From Streptomyces sp. TRM68367 (GTDB taxonomy: Bacteria; Actinomycetota; Actinomycetes; Streptomycetales; Streptomycetaceae): a stretch of 43,188 nucleotides of DNA. Below, piece by piece: positions 29,337 to 37,646 of this stretch. The translations under genes and the position numbers were made by a program. Every line of letters starts with the position of its first letter. Positions within the stretch are counted from its first letter, which is position 1. The notes under the pieces were generated by a model. The model saw only the letters and a list, made by a program, of their open reading frames with translations, made no database searches and was not told the origin of the DNA. The stretch covers positions 1 through 43,188 of the forward strand of contig NZ_JACTVI010000070.1 in NCBI RefSeq assembly GCF_014495685.1. Reading direction: 5' to 3'.

Positions 29337-32008
29337 AGCTGGCGATCCGTCACATCGTCGACAACGTCGTGTGGTCCACGTCCGGCCAGGTCTGGGCGAT
29401 CTGGGCCGCTGCCCCGCAGGGCTCGCGCTACATGGGCGAGCGCACCCGCGAGGAGCTGCTGGGCCGGGTCACCTCGCTGGTGCGTTCCCTGCCCGGCGCG
29501 GCCCGCCTGTACGGGCTGTGCGCCCGGCTGGATCCGGGGGAGGTCGTCGCCCGCACCGTGGCCGGTGTCGACTACCAGCGGCATCCGCACTGGGCCGAGG
29601 TCGCCGACGCGCAGCTGCGGCTGCTGGCGGGCGAGGACCTCGATGCGCCGGTGGAGATGCACCGGCGCACCCTGTGGCTGGCCGTCCCGCTGGAGCTGGG
29701 CGGGGCGCGGGCCGAGCTGTCCGCGGCCTTCGCGTCCGCGTGGTCCGAGATCTCCTCGATGCTGGGCCTGCCGCCGGCACCGGTGCCCGCCCACGAGGTG
29801 GGGGAGTACCAGCAGCGTGCCCGCCAGCTGCTGACGGAATTCGGCGGCGGCCTCGAGCTGCGCCCGGCCCGCCCGGCGGAGATCGTGTGGATGCACCAGC
29901 ACGCCGTCGCCCGCGGCCTGGACGAGCCGCTGCTCGCCGAGTCCGAGCGCTCCGGCCTGCGCGGCAGCCACCTCGTCTCTGGGGTCCTGCGGGCGCCCGC
30001 GCACGCGGACCTGGGCCAGGTGCGGCTGCTGGAAGGCGGCATCGACGAGGAGCCCGATGCCGCCCGCACGTCGGCTGGGACACCGGCCCGCGCCCGCGGC
30101 AGCCGGAAGAAGAGGACTGCGGCCGGTGGGGTGGGGCGCCGCTGGCTGCGGGTGGAATCCGAGGCGGGCAGCTCCTACCAGGCCCACCTTGCGCTGGCGG
30201 AGATGCCGCGCACGTTCTCCGCCGCGGGCGGCGACTTCCTCGCCCACCTGGACCGGATGCCGTTCGGCGTCGACTGGGTGGTCGACCTGCGGCTGGTGTC
30301 GACGGAGAAGGTCCTCGCGGAGGTCACCAAGAAGAAAAGGGACCTGGTCGACCAGGCCGAGCAGTACTCCGCGCAGCGCGCGACCGGGCTGCCCGAGGCC
30401 ATGCACGATGCCGCCGAGGACCTCGGCGACCTGAGCGCGCGCGCCGCGCGCACCAGCGTCGAGGTCGAGGTCCAGTCGGTGACCGTCATGAGCGTCTGGG
30501 CGGACAGCGCCGCCGAGTGCGAAAAGCGGGCCGGCGCACTGCAGTCGCGGCTGCGCGGCGCGAACTACCGGCTGGTGCGGCCGGTCGGCGGCCATGAGGA
30601 GCTGTTCACGCTCACCCTGCCCGCCACCGCCGCCCCGCCGGGCACCCGCCAGTACACCCAGCATGAGCTCGGCGAGGACTGGGCCATGCACGGCGCGTTC
30701 GCCGGTCAGGGATTCGGCGACCCCGCCGGCGCGATGATCGGCTTCAGCCAGGACGTCGGCACCGTCACCCCCACCCTGCTGGACATCGCCAACGCCCCCC
30801 GCGCGAACGCGTCCGCGTCGTTCGGGATCGCCGGCGACCTGGGCGGCGGCAAGAGTGTCCTGCTCAAGCTGATCGCCAGCAGTGTCGTCGACCGCGGCGG
30901 CCGGGTGATCGCCATCGACCGCACCAAGCGCCGCGAGTGGGCCTCCTTCGCGCGCAGCGCGGCTGCCGGCCGCAGCCAGGTCGTCGACGCCGCGAAGGCG
31001 GAGCTGTCCATCGACCCCTTGAGGGTCTTCGCCGATCAGCCGGCCGTCGGCGCGCGGTATGCGCTCAGCTATCTGACGGTGCAACTCGGGGTGGGGCCGA
31101 TGACCGAGTACGGGGCGCTGCTCAAGCGTGCGGTCAAGGAGGCCGCCGAGTCCTCGTATCCGTGCATGGCCCAGGTGATTGTCGCCCTGGAGGAGATGGC
31201 CGCGGGGGAGGGGCCCAGGGCCCAGCGCGCCGTCTCCTTGACCGAGTGGCTCCAGGTCGCCGCCGACGAGCCGCTCGCCGCTGCGGTGTTCGACCCCGAG
31301 CTGCCGGTCCTTGATCTCGCCTCCGGCATGTCCAGCGACTTCGTCGTCATCACCACCACCGGCCTCACGCTGCCGCCGCGGGAAGCGGTGACCGACCCCG
31401 AGCTGATGCGCAACCAGCCGCTGGAGGCCCTCATCGGCCGCGCCGTCCTCTACCTGGTCGCGGCGATCGCCCGTGAAGTCGCCTTCGCGGATGCCCGGTT
31501 CACGCTGATCCCGCTGGACGAGGCGTACTGGCTCACCTCCTCCTCCGAGGGCCAGGCCTTGGTCGACGAGATTGTTTACGACGGCCGCAAGCACGGTGCC
31601 GGCGTCGGCCTGGGCTGCCACGACGTCCGCGAACTCGGCACCAGCACCGGCCGCGGCCTGCTCGCCTACCGCTTCCTGTCCCGCACCGCCGACCCGGTCC
31701 TCGCCGCTCGCGGCCTGGAATGGCTCGGCCTGCCCGCCGACGACGAGGACCTCCTGCACGTGGTCACCACCGACCTGTCCCCGTTCGGCAAGACCGAACG
31801 CGCCGGCGAGATCCTCGGCCGCGATCCGCGCATGAACATCGGCCGCTTCAAGGTCCTCGTACCGAACGTCGACCGGATCCTGGAGGACATCTTCACCACC
31901 CCCGAAGACACCCCACCCGCCGACACCCCACCCGCCGACGAGGAACTCCTTCCCTACACGCCAGCCGCCGCCGTCGGCAGCCGGCGCGTGACGGGGAGGC
32001 GGCCATGA
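29333..32008 (+). CDS. VirB4/TcpF-like T4SS ATPase
   Basis: This encodes an 891-residue VirB4-type ATPase, the conserved motor of conjugative type IV secretion. The N-terminal 430 residues form the membrane-associated VirB4 region. The motor domain carries Walker A GDLGGGKS at 501-508, RVIAIDRTKRREW, and Walker B FTLIPLDEAYWL followed by DGRKHGAGVGLGCHDVREL. The C-terminus has a short tandem TPPAD repeat. It powers assembly and substrate transport through the channel. The operon order with TcpC-like, TcpE-like and SLT/NlpC proteins supports this. GTGA and ATGA overlaps link it to both neighbours. Confidence 0.93.
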   Translation: MKLAIRHIVDNVVWSTSGQVWAIWAAAPQGSRYMGERTREELLGRVTSLVRSLPGAARLYGLCARLDPGEVVARTVAGVDYQRHPHWAEVADAQLRLLAGEDLDAPVEMHRRTLWLAVPLELGGARAELSAAFASAWSEISSMLGLPPAPVPAHEVGEYQQRARQLLTEFGGGLELRPARPAEIVWMHQHAVARGLDEPLLAESERSGLRGSHLVSGVLRAPAHADLGQVRLLEGGIDEEPDAARTSAGTPARARGSRKKRTAAGGVGRRWLRVESEAGSSYQAHLALAEMPRTFSAAGGDFLAHLDRMPFGVDWVVDLRLVSTEKVLAEVTKKKRDLVDQAEQYSAQRATGLPEAMHDAAEDLGDLSARAARTSVEVEVQSVTVMSVWADSAAECEKRAGALQSRLRGANYRLVRPVGGHEELFTLTLPATAAPPGTRQYTQHELGEDWAMHGAFAGQGFGDPAGAMIGFSQDVGTVTPTLLDIANAPRANASASFGIAGDLGGGKSVLLKLIASSVVDRGGRVIAIDRTKRREWASFARSAAAGRSQVVDAAKAELSIDPLRVFADQPAVGARYALSYLTVQLGVGPMTEYGALLKRAVKEAAESSYPCMAQVIVALEEMAAGEGPRAQRAVSLTEWLQVAADEPLAAAVFDPELPVLDLASGMSSDFVVITTTGLTLPPREAVTDPELMRNQPLEALIGRAVLYLVAAIAREVAFADARFTLIPLDEAYWLTSSSEGQALVDEIVYDGRKHGAGVGLGCHDVRELGTSTGRGLLAYRFLSRTADPVLAARGLEWLGLPADDEDLLHVVTTDLSPFGKTERAGEILGRDPRMNIGRFKVLVPNVDRILEDIFTTPEDTPPADTPPADEELLPYTPAAAVGSRRVTGRRP

Positions 32009-32322
32009 GCAGCTGGAGCATCTCCCACGGCACCAGTGAGGGCGGCCGGCTCCACTGCGCCTACGGTTCAACGGCCGTCCTCGCCCGGCACCTGGCGCAC
32101 GTGCTGTCCGCTGCCGACTGGCGGTCGATCAAATGGGTGTTCGACCGCCCCCGGGGTGCCCCGTTCGCGGTGGCGGACACCGCCGCGAGCCGCATCGCCG
32201 ATGTCCTCTACCGGGCCTGTGGCCACGAGCTCATGCCCGAGGTCTGGGCGGTCATGGCCTACGACCTCGCCGTGACGGCCGACCGCGCGGCGGGCTCACG
32301 CGAACCGTGGACCTGGACCTGA
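32005..32322 (+). CDS. Small hypothetical protein downstream of VirB4
   Basis: This encodes a 105-residue soluble protein whose ATG overlaps the VirB4 stop (ATGA); AGGCGG precedes it. It begins MSSWSISHGTSEGGRLHCAYGS and has Trp-rich segments (SIKWVFDRPRG, PEVWAVMAYDLAV). It has no membrane span. No family was recognised with confidence. Coupled translation with VirB4 suggests a transfer-related accessory role. It ends the first T4SS transcription unit before module C. Confidence 0.6.
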   Translation: MSSWSISHGTSEGGRLHCAYGSTAVLARHLAHVLSAADWRSIKWVFDRPRGAPFAVADTAASRIADVLYRACGHELMPEVWAVMAYDLAVTADRAAGSREPWTWT

Positions 32323-32654
32323 GCCAGCCGCCCACCCGAGGCCTCCCACACGCCCCATGAGAGGGGCGCACGAAATTCCACACCTTCGAGACGCAGCCGT
32401 GAAACCGGCCGCCCGCCGCCAGGTCGCCGCGTCCTGACCGACCCCGCGAACGCCCGGGGCGAACCATCCCCGGGGCCGCTCACCACGCCACTCACCAACA
32501 GCCGTGCGCCCACTTACCACGCCCTGTCGGGGCCGGAGTTATGGCCTTGTGACAGCCCAGGGCCGCTGGTGGCAAGCGGGGCGGTGAGCGCCTGGGCGAA
32601 GAGTGACGGCACAGCCCCAATCCCCCCTTTCTTTTGATCGCTGAGGAGCCGTTC
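32323..32654 (+). promoter_or_regulatory. Gap with operator repeats and transfer module C
   Basis: No gene is seen. It contains the inverted copy of the 16-bp element (32366-32381), CTCACCAC (32479), CTCACCAA (32491) and CTTACCAC (32513). Module C (32538-32654) follows, with GTTATG, TTGTGACAGC, GGTGGCAAGC, AAGAGTGACGGCACAG and GAGGAGCCGTTC before the ATG at 32655. Confidence 0.65.
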
Positions 32655-33170
32655 ATGCCCGCCTCCCTCCTGCACCGCCGCACCGGCCCTGGCGCCGCCG
32701 ACGAGCCGGCACTCCACCACCCCCACCGCCACGGCCACGGCATGAGGCGCACCCCGGCCGCCACGCCTCCTCTGCCCACCAGGCCCGCCCGCTCACGGGA
32801 GGACGCGATGCGTGACACCTTCGCCCCCCACCGCGCGCGCCGCCTCGGCCCGGCACTCGTTGTGCTCCTGGCCGCGGCCGCCATCATGGCCATCACCCTG
32901 ATGGCTCACGGCGTCCCCGACGCCTGGTGGCCCCAGACCGGGGACGCCTTCACCACCACGGCCACCTCCGCCGCCCGTACTGCCGGCACCGGATCGGCCA
33001 GTGACCCCTGCGACCTGATCGTCGGCCCCGCTCACGACTACTGCCAGCGCGGCGCCGACTCCACGGCCCCGTCAGCGGGTGGTGGCAGCACGAGCACCGG
33101 CGTGCTGCTCCTGATCCCGGCTCTGCTCGGCATCGGTGTCCTGCTGCGCCTCCGCTGGAGCCGGCCGTGA
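32655..33170 (+). CDS. Membrane/secreted protein with CDLI-GPA-C motif
   Basis: This encodes a 171-residue protein with a His/Arg/Pro-rich N-terminus, a hydrophobic span (about 64-84) and a second C-terminal span (about 150-165). Between them lies SDPCDLIVGPAHDYCQ (motif Cys at 119 and 130), a motif repeated three times in the next protein. The ATG at 32655 fits the module C position. An internal ATG at 32808 has a strong GGGAGGA and would give a 120-residue protein, so two starts are possible. Its stop overlaps the next GTG. A joint role with the VirB6-like protein in the channel is inferred. Confidence 0.65.
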   Translation: MPASLLHRRTGPGAADEPALHHPHRHGHGMRRTPAATPPLPTRPARSREDAMRDTFAPHRARRLGPALVVLLAAAAIMAITLMAHGVPDAWWPQTGDAFTTTATSAARTAGTGSASDPCDLIVGPAHDYCQRGADSTAPSAGGGSTSTGVLLLIPALLGIGVLLRLRWSRP

Positions 33171-35569
33171 CGCCCGCCGCCCGCCGCCGCTGGCAGGCGG
33201 CCGGGACGGTCACCGCCCTGACCGTGCTCCTGATCGCCATCAGCACCGCGCCCTCGTTCGCCGCGGACAACGGGAGCCCGTACGGGGATCTCCTCGACCC
33301 GCTGAACGTGGACACCCCCGAGGGCGTGCCGATCGACCACTACGAGCTGACCGCGGACGAGTCGGGACCGATCGACACCGTCCTGGAGTTCTGCCTGTCC
33401 GGAACGTTCGCCCTGTCCCGCACCCTGGTCGGCTTTTCCTGTTGGGTGGTCGACTGGGCCTACCGTTTCCCCGTCCTGGACAAGCTCTCCGCGCCCGCGC
33501 AGCAGATCAGCGACGCCTACCAGACCAACATCATCGGCCCGCTCGGCATCACCGGCGTGTTCCTGGCGTGGGCGTTCGTCTTCGGCCTGGTCCTGGCAAT
33601 GCGCGGCCGCGTCGCCCGCGGCGTCGGCGAAATCATGCTCACCCTGCTGATCGCCGCGCTCGCCGCGACGACCATGGTCCGCCCCGACGCCCTGCTCGGC
33701 TACGACGGGCCGATCCGGCAGACCCAGCGCGCCGCCCTGGAAGCGGCGTCCATCACCGTCAACGGCGGCGACGGCAAGGACAAGGCCAACGACCCGTGCG
33801 ACCTGATCACCGGACCCGCGCAGAGCGCCTGCCGCGAGTCCGTCGGTGACACTGCTACGGGTGAGGACAGCGCCGCGGCCAAGAAGAAGCGCGAAGCGGC
33901 CTGCGACATGGTCGCAGGACCTGCCCGCGACACCTGTCTGAGCGGCGAACGCCCGCTGGCCGCAGCCGACATCTCCCAGCCCATCACGCGCACGCTCACC
34001 GAGACCCTCGTCGTGCAGCCGTACATGCTCCTGGAGTACGGGCAGAACATCCCCAAGGACAGCCCGCTTTACAAGGTCCACAAGCAGCTCGTCGACCCGC
34101 CCGAGCTCGAGGAGGACCCCTGCGACCTCATCTACGGGCCGGCCAAGCAGTACTGCCAGCGGGACACCGGCGTCAGCGACGCCGAGAAGGCCTTCAAGAA
34201 GCTCGGCGACGACGGCAAACTCGCCGCCTCCTACATGAAGAAGGTGACCTGGGGGCGCTTCCTCGGCGCCGTGCTCGTGCTCATCGCCGTGCTCATCATC
34301 ACCCTCGTCATCCTCTCCATGGTCCTGGCCCTGTTCGCCGCCCAGTTCGGCTGCGTGATCGCCGCGGTCTGCGGCATCGTCGTCTTCGCCTGGGCGCTGC
34401 TGCCCGGACCCAACCGCGCCGTGCTGTGGAAGTGGGTGGGCATCTTCGCCTCCGCGGTCGTGGTCCTGTTCGGCACCGCCGTGTTCATCCCGGCCTTCGG
34501 GGTCGCCGCCCGCGCCCTGCTCGCCAACAACCAAAGCCCGATGATGGAACGGCTGCTCACCCTCGACGGCCTGGCCATCACCGCCCTGGCCGGACACCGC
34601 ATCATGCTCCGCAAGGGCAGCGGCCTGGGCCGTCGCATCGCCGACCGCATGCGCTACGCCCGCATCGGCGGCAGCCACACCATGGACCCCAACGCCGCCG
34701 CCACCGCGTCCGCCCTCTCCTCCCTCAACTACGGCAACAGCGGAGGCGGATACGGCGCCGCCCACCTGTCCTTCATGAACCGCAACGCCGGCCTGGCCGC
34801 CGGACTGCGCGCGCTCAGCGACGGCAACGGACTGGTCGGCCACCCCGGCGCCTTCCTCGCCGAGGCCAGCGCCGAAGGACGCCGCGCCCTCGCCCCGATC
34901 GGGCTGGGCCTGCGCGCCACCCACGCCGCCCTGATCGGCCCGAAGCGCCCCGCCTCCCAGCCCGTCCGACTGGGCCCGGACGGCCGGCCGCTGCCTCCCG
35001 GCACCACCGGCCGCACCGTCATCGACGGCCGCACCGGACGCATCATCAGCGGCGGCCAGCAGGACGACTACACGCCCATCGGCGCACGCCTCGAAGCCGG
35101 CCTGCGCCGCACCCGCGGTGGCCGGACCCTGGTCCGCACCGGGAAAGTCGCCTACCACTCCACCGTCGGCCTGCCCGCCACCTGGACCCGCATGCGCCGC
35201 GGCACCAGCCAGCTCACCGGCGAGCTCCACCAGGAACTCGGCCGCCAGCGCACCCACTACAGCCGCGTCGCCGACGCCTGGACGGCCGACACCCGCGACG
35301 GCGTACGCGACCTCACCACCCCCGTCCGCCGCACCTACGAAGCCGTCTCCGAGCCCATCGACCGCGCCACCCGGCTGCGCACCTGGGAGTCGACGCACCT
35401 CGACGACACCGGCCGGCCCCGCTACTACGGCGGCCCGCCCACCGCCGACGGCCACGTCCCCGACGACATCTGGCGCCAGCGCTTCCCCTGGGAGCCCGAC
35501 CCGTCGGAGGGACATGCCTGGCCCGGCCGCAGGGGTGAGGGTGACAACCGGGCGGGAGATGCCGAGTGA
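33167..35569 (+). CDS. VirB6/TrbL-like polytopic transfer protein
   Basis: This encodes an 800-residue protein. A signal peptide (residues 1-33, ending PSFAAD) is followed by hydrophobic spans at about 129-146, 155-170, 364-390, 395-412 and 425-445. The extracytoplasmic loop between residues 200 and 340 has three copies of C-D-(L/M)-(I/V)-x-G-P-A-x3-C (211-222, 246-257, 319-330), likely disulfide loops. The C-terminal 330 residues are basic and cytoplasmic. The layout fits VirB6/TrbL-type channel proteins that span the membrane and guide DNA. GTG start and stop overlap both neighbours. Confidence 0.75.
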   Translation: MTPAARRRWQAAGTVTALTVLLIAISTAPSFAADNGSPYGDLLDPLNVDTPEGVPIDHYELTADESGPIDTVLEFCLSGTFALSRTLVGFSCWVVDWAYRFPVLDKLSAPAQQISDAYQTNIIGPLGITGVFLAWAFVFGLVLAMRGRVARGVGEIMLTLLIAALAATTMVRPDALLGYDGPIRQTQRAALEAASITVNGGDGKDKANDPCDLITGPAQSACRESVGDTATGEDSAAAKKKREAACDMVAGPARDTCLSGERPLAAADISQPITRTLTETLVVQPYMLLEYGQNIPKDSPLYKVHKQLVDPPELEEDPCDLIYGPAKQYCQRDTGVSDAEKAFKKLGDDGKLAASYMKKVTWGRFLGAVLVLIAVLIITLVILSMVLALFAAQFGCVIAAVCGIVVFAWALLPGPNRAVLWKWVGIFASAVVVLFGTAVFIPAFGVAARALLANNQSPMMERLLTLDGLAITALAGHRIMLRKGSGLGRRIADRMRYARIGGSHTMDPNAAATASALSSLNYGNSGGGYGAAHLSFMNRNAGLAAGLRALSDGNGLVGHPGAFLAEASAEGRRALAPIGLGLRATHAALIGPKRPASQPVRLGPDGRPLPPGTTGRTVIDGRTGRIISGGQQDDYTPIGARLEAGLRRTRGGRTLVRTGKVAYHSTVGLPATWTRMRRGTSQLTGELHQELGRQRTHYSRVADAWTADTRDGVRDLTTPVRRTYEAVSEPIDRATRLRTWESTHLDDTGRPRYYGGPPTADGHVPDDIWRQRFPWEPDPSEGHAWPGRRGEGDNRAGDAE

Positions 35570-36684
35570 AGCGGCGCAGACTCGGCTGCCTCACCACACT
35601 CTTGCTGGCCGTGCTCGCCACGCCGGTCATGCTCGTCGCGTTCGCCGCCGCCCGCGAGACGGACACCCCGAACCTCGAGACCGTCGGCAAGGTGTCCGGC
35701 ATCCCCCAGCGGATGCTGGCCGCCTACCAGGCGGCGGCCGCCCGACTGCCCGCCGAGGCCCCGAAATGCACGGGCATGACCTGGGCGATCCTGGCCGGCA
35801 TCGCCAAAATCGAGTCCAACCACGCGGCCGGCCGGACGATCGCCGACAACGGCGACATTACCCCGCACATCCTCGGCCCGCTTCTCGACGGATCCGGCGC
35901 CGGCGGCAACACCACCGCCTTCGAGGACACCGACAACGGCCGCTGGGACGACACCAGCAGCTCCGAACGCGCTGTTGGCCCCTTCCAGTTCCTCCCCTCC
36001 ACCTGGCAGTCGACCGGACGCGACGGCAACGGCGACGGCGTCAAGGACCCGCACAACGCGGACGACGCCGCGCTCGGCGCCGCCGTCTACCTGTGCGGCA
36101 ACGGCCGCAACCTCACCGACCGCAGCCAGCTGAAAGCGGCCATCCTGCAGTACAACCACTCGACCGCCTACGTCAGCGACGTCCTGTCCTGGATCGACCG
36201 CTACACCCAGCTCGGCGACGGCACCATCCGCCTCGGCCAGAACGCCACCGGCGATGCCCGCACCGTCATCAACGCCGCCCTCGCCGAGATCGGCACGCCC
36301 TACTCCTGGGGCGGCGGCAACGCCACCGGCCCCACCAAAGGCATCTGCTGTACCCCGCGCGGCATCTCCGGAGCGAACATCACCGGATACGACTGCTCCG
36401 GCCTCACCACCTACGCCTACGCCCAGGCCGGCATCAGCCTCCCGCGCACCGCCGCACAGCAGGCCGGCATCGGCAAGCGAATCCCCGCCAGCCGCGGTAT
36501 CGGCGCTCTGGAGCCCGGCGACCTGGTCTTCTTCGCCGTCGACCCCAGCTCCAGCAGCACCATCTACCATGTCGGGATTTATCTGGGCGACTCGATGATG
36601 GTCAACGCCCCGAGGCCCGGAACGGAGGTACGGACCGAGGCCGTCTGGGATCAAGGTTTCGCGGGGGGTGCCCGGCTGCTGTGA
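35566..36684 (+). CDS. Bifunctional SLT transglycosylase / NlpC-P60 peptidase (VirB1-like)
   Basis: This encodes a 372-residue exported cell-wall hydrolase. The N-terminal hydrophobic span (about 8-28) is followed by a lytic-transglycosylase domain with catalytic E83 (IAKIESNHA), a GPFQFLPSTW motif and LCGNGRNL/ILQYNHS. The NlpC/P60 domain has the Cys in GYDCSGL (C277) and His in YHVGIYLGD (H335). Such two-domain enzymes open peptidoglycan locally so the conjugation channel can pass, like TcpG or PrgK-type proteins. The GTG start overlaps the VirB6-like stop, and the stop overlaps the next gene. Confidence 0.93.
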   Translation: MKRRRLGCLTTLLLAVLATPVMLVAFAAARETDTPNLETVGKVSGIPQRMLAAYQAAAARLPAEAPKCTGMTWAILAGIAKIESNHAAGRTIADNGDITPHILGPLLDGSGAGGNTTAFEDTDNGRWDDTSSSERAVGPFQFLPSTWQSTGRDGNGDGVKDPHNADDAALGAAVYLCGNGRNLTDRSQLKAAILQYNHSTAYVSDVLSWIDRYTQLGDGTIRLGQNATGDARTVINAALAEIGTPYSWGGGNATGPTKGICCTPRGISGANITGYDCSGLTTYAYAQAGISLPRTAAQQAGIGKRIPASRGIGALEPGDLVFFAVDPSSSSTIYHVGIYLGDSMMVNAPRPGTEVRTEAVWDQGFAGGARLL

Positions 36685-37346
36685 ACACCAACACCCGCAC
36701 TCCGTACAGAAGAACAGCCCTCTGGCCGCTGCTCGGCGGCGCCCTTTGCGCTCTGCTCGGGCTCGTCCTACTCCAGCCCACCAGCCCCGGGGCAAGCTAT
36801 TCGCCGAAGGCCAGCGCAGCCCCGGCCGCCGCCGCGCCCACGGCAGCGCCCACCGCCGTACGCACGGCGGATCCCACACCAAGCCGGACGCTGAGCGGCA
36901 CGGTGAACGAGGCCGCGGCGACGCCACTTCCCTCGCCGCACCCCACCGCGAGCGCAGCGGCGTCGGCCGGCGTCATGCCGGTGGCCGGGGACGGCCCCGC
37001 CGGCGACTACGCCTTCCAGCAAGTCCTGGAACGCTCCTCGCCCGCCGACCTGCCGCACACCCAGGAAGTGAAGCTTGTTGCCCTTGCTTCCCGCATCTGG
37101 CTCGCCGACGTCACCGGGGCGGGCCGGGAGAACTGGCGGGGATACTTCGGCGAAGAGCCGCTGCGCTCCCCGTACCGCGACGTACGGATCCAAGCCGGCA
37201 TCGCCCGCACCGTCGGCGACCGCTCCGATCGTGTCCGCGTCCGCCTGGTCTGGGCCGGCACCGATCCCGCAGGCGAAAAACAGGACGGACGACCCGCTGA
37301 GGTGATTCTCGTGCGCGAGGACACAACCTGGGAGCCAGTGCATTGA
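36681..37346 (+). CDS. Membrane-anchored hypothetical transfer-operon protein
   Basis: This encodes a 221-residue protein. GTG at 36681 overlaps the preceding stop (GTGA). One hydrophobic span (about 13-32: LWPLLGGALCALLGLVLL) is followed by an Ala/Pro/Thr-rich linker (about 40-100). A C-terminal folded domain (about 105-221) has strand-like DVRIQAGIARTVGDRSDRVRVRLVW. The layout (anchor, extended linker, small beta domain) resembles extracytoplasmic T4SS accessory proteins, but no family was recognised. It closes the second T4SS transcription unit. Confidence 0.65.
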   Translation: MNTNTRTPYRRTALWPLLGGALCALLGLVLLQPTSPGASYSPKASAAPAAAAPTAAPTAVRTADPTPSRTLSGTVNEAAATPLPSPHPTASAAASAGVMPVAGDGPAGDYAFQQVLERSSPADLPHTQEVKLVALASRIWLADVTGAGRENWRGYFGEEPLRSPYRDVRIQAGIARTVGDRSDRVRVRLVWAGTDPAGEKQDGRPAEVILVREDTTWEPVH

Positions 37347-37646
37347 GACCGACACCGAGTTCTGGATTTGCATCGCCAACTCCTGCTTGGTTGCTGGCCT
37401 TTGAGTTCACTGTGGCGGGAGATGGCGTTCGAATTCCCGACCAAGTCTCCCGCTGTGCGGGAATGTGACCGGTTTGTGCCCGCAGTGTGGTCCTGAACAG
37501 CAAGAACAGACTGTGGCGTTGACGGTTCTTTGCGTAACGTATGTGACGACGGCAATCATCTGAGACCTGCGTGAGCGTCGCGGCGGCAGCACCCTGCACC
37601 ACGTCACAGGTCGCACAAGGGTGAAGAAATGGAACGGGGAGGCGTA
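37347..37646. other. Gap between T4SS and Tad-like operons
   Basis: This stretch of about 300 bp holds no gene. GCGGGAGA (37415-37422) pairs with TCTCCCGC (37446-37453), and TCCCG/CGGGA (37448-37462) forms an alternative small stem, suggesting a terminator or attenuator. A TTGACG at 37519 may be a -35 element, but no well-spaced -10 is clear. The regulatory module seen before the other transfer operons is absent. Confidence 0.45.

Noticed and set aside
29003..32071. 1022-residue antisense ORF opposite the VirB4-like gene
   Set aside because: Its composition is the usual shadow of a GC-rich gene (Gly/Arg/His/Gln-rich, no motifs), and the plus strand carries a clear VirB4 ATPase.
33038..35515. 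825-residue minus-strand ORF opposite the VirB6-like gene
   Set aside because: Low-complexity Gly/Gln/Val/His translation typical of an antisense frame; the plus-strand protein has membrane spans and repeats.
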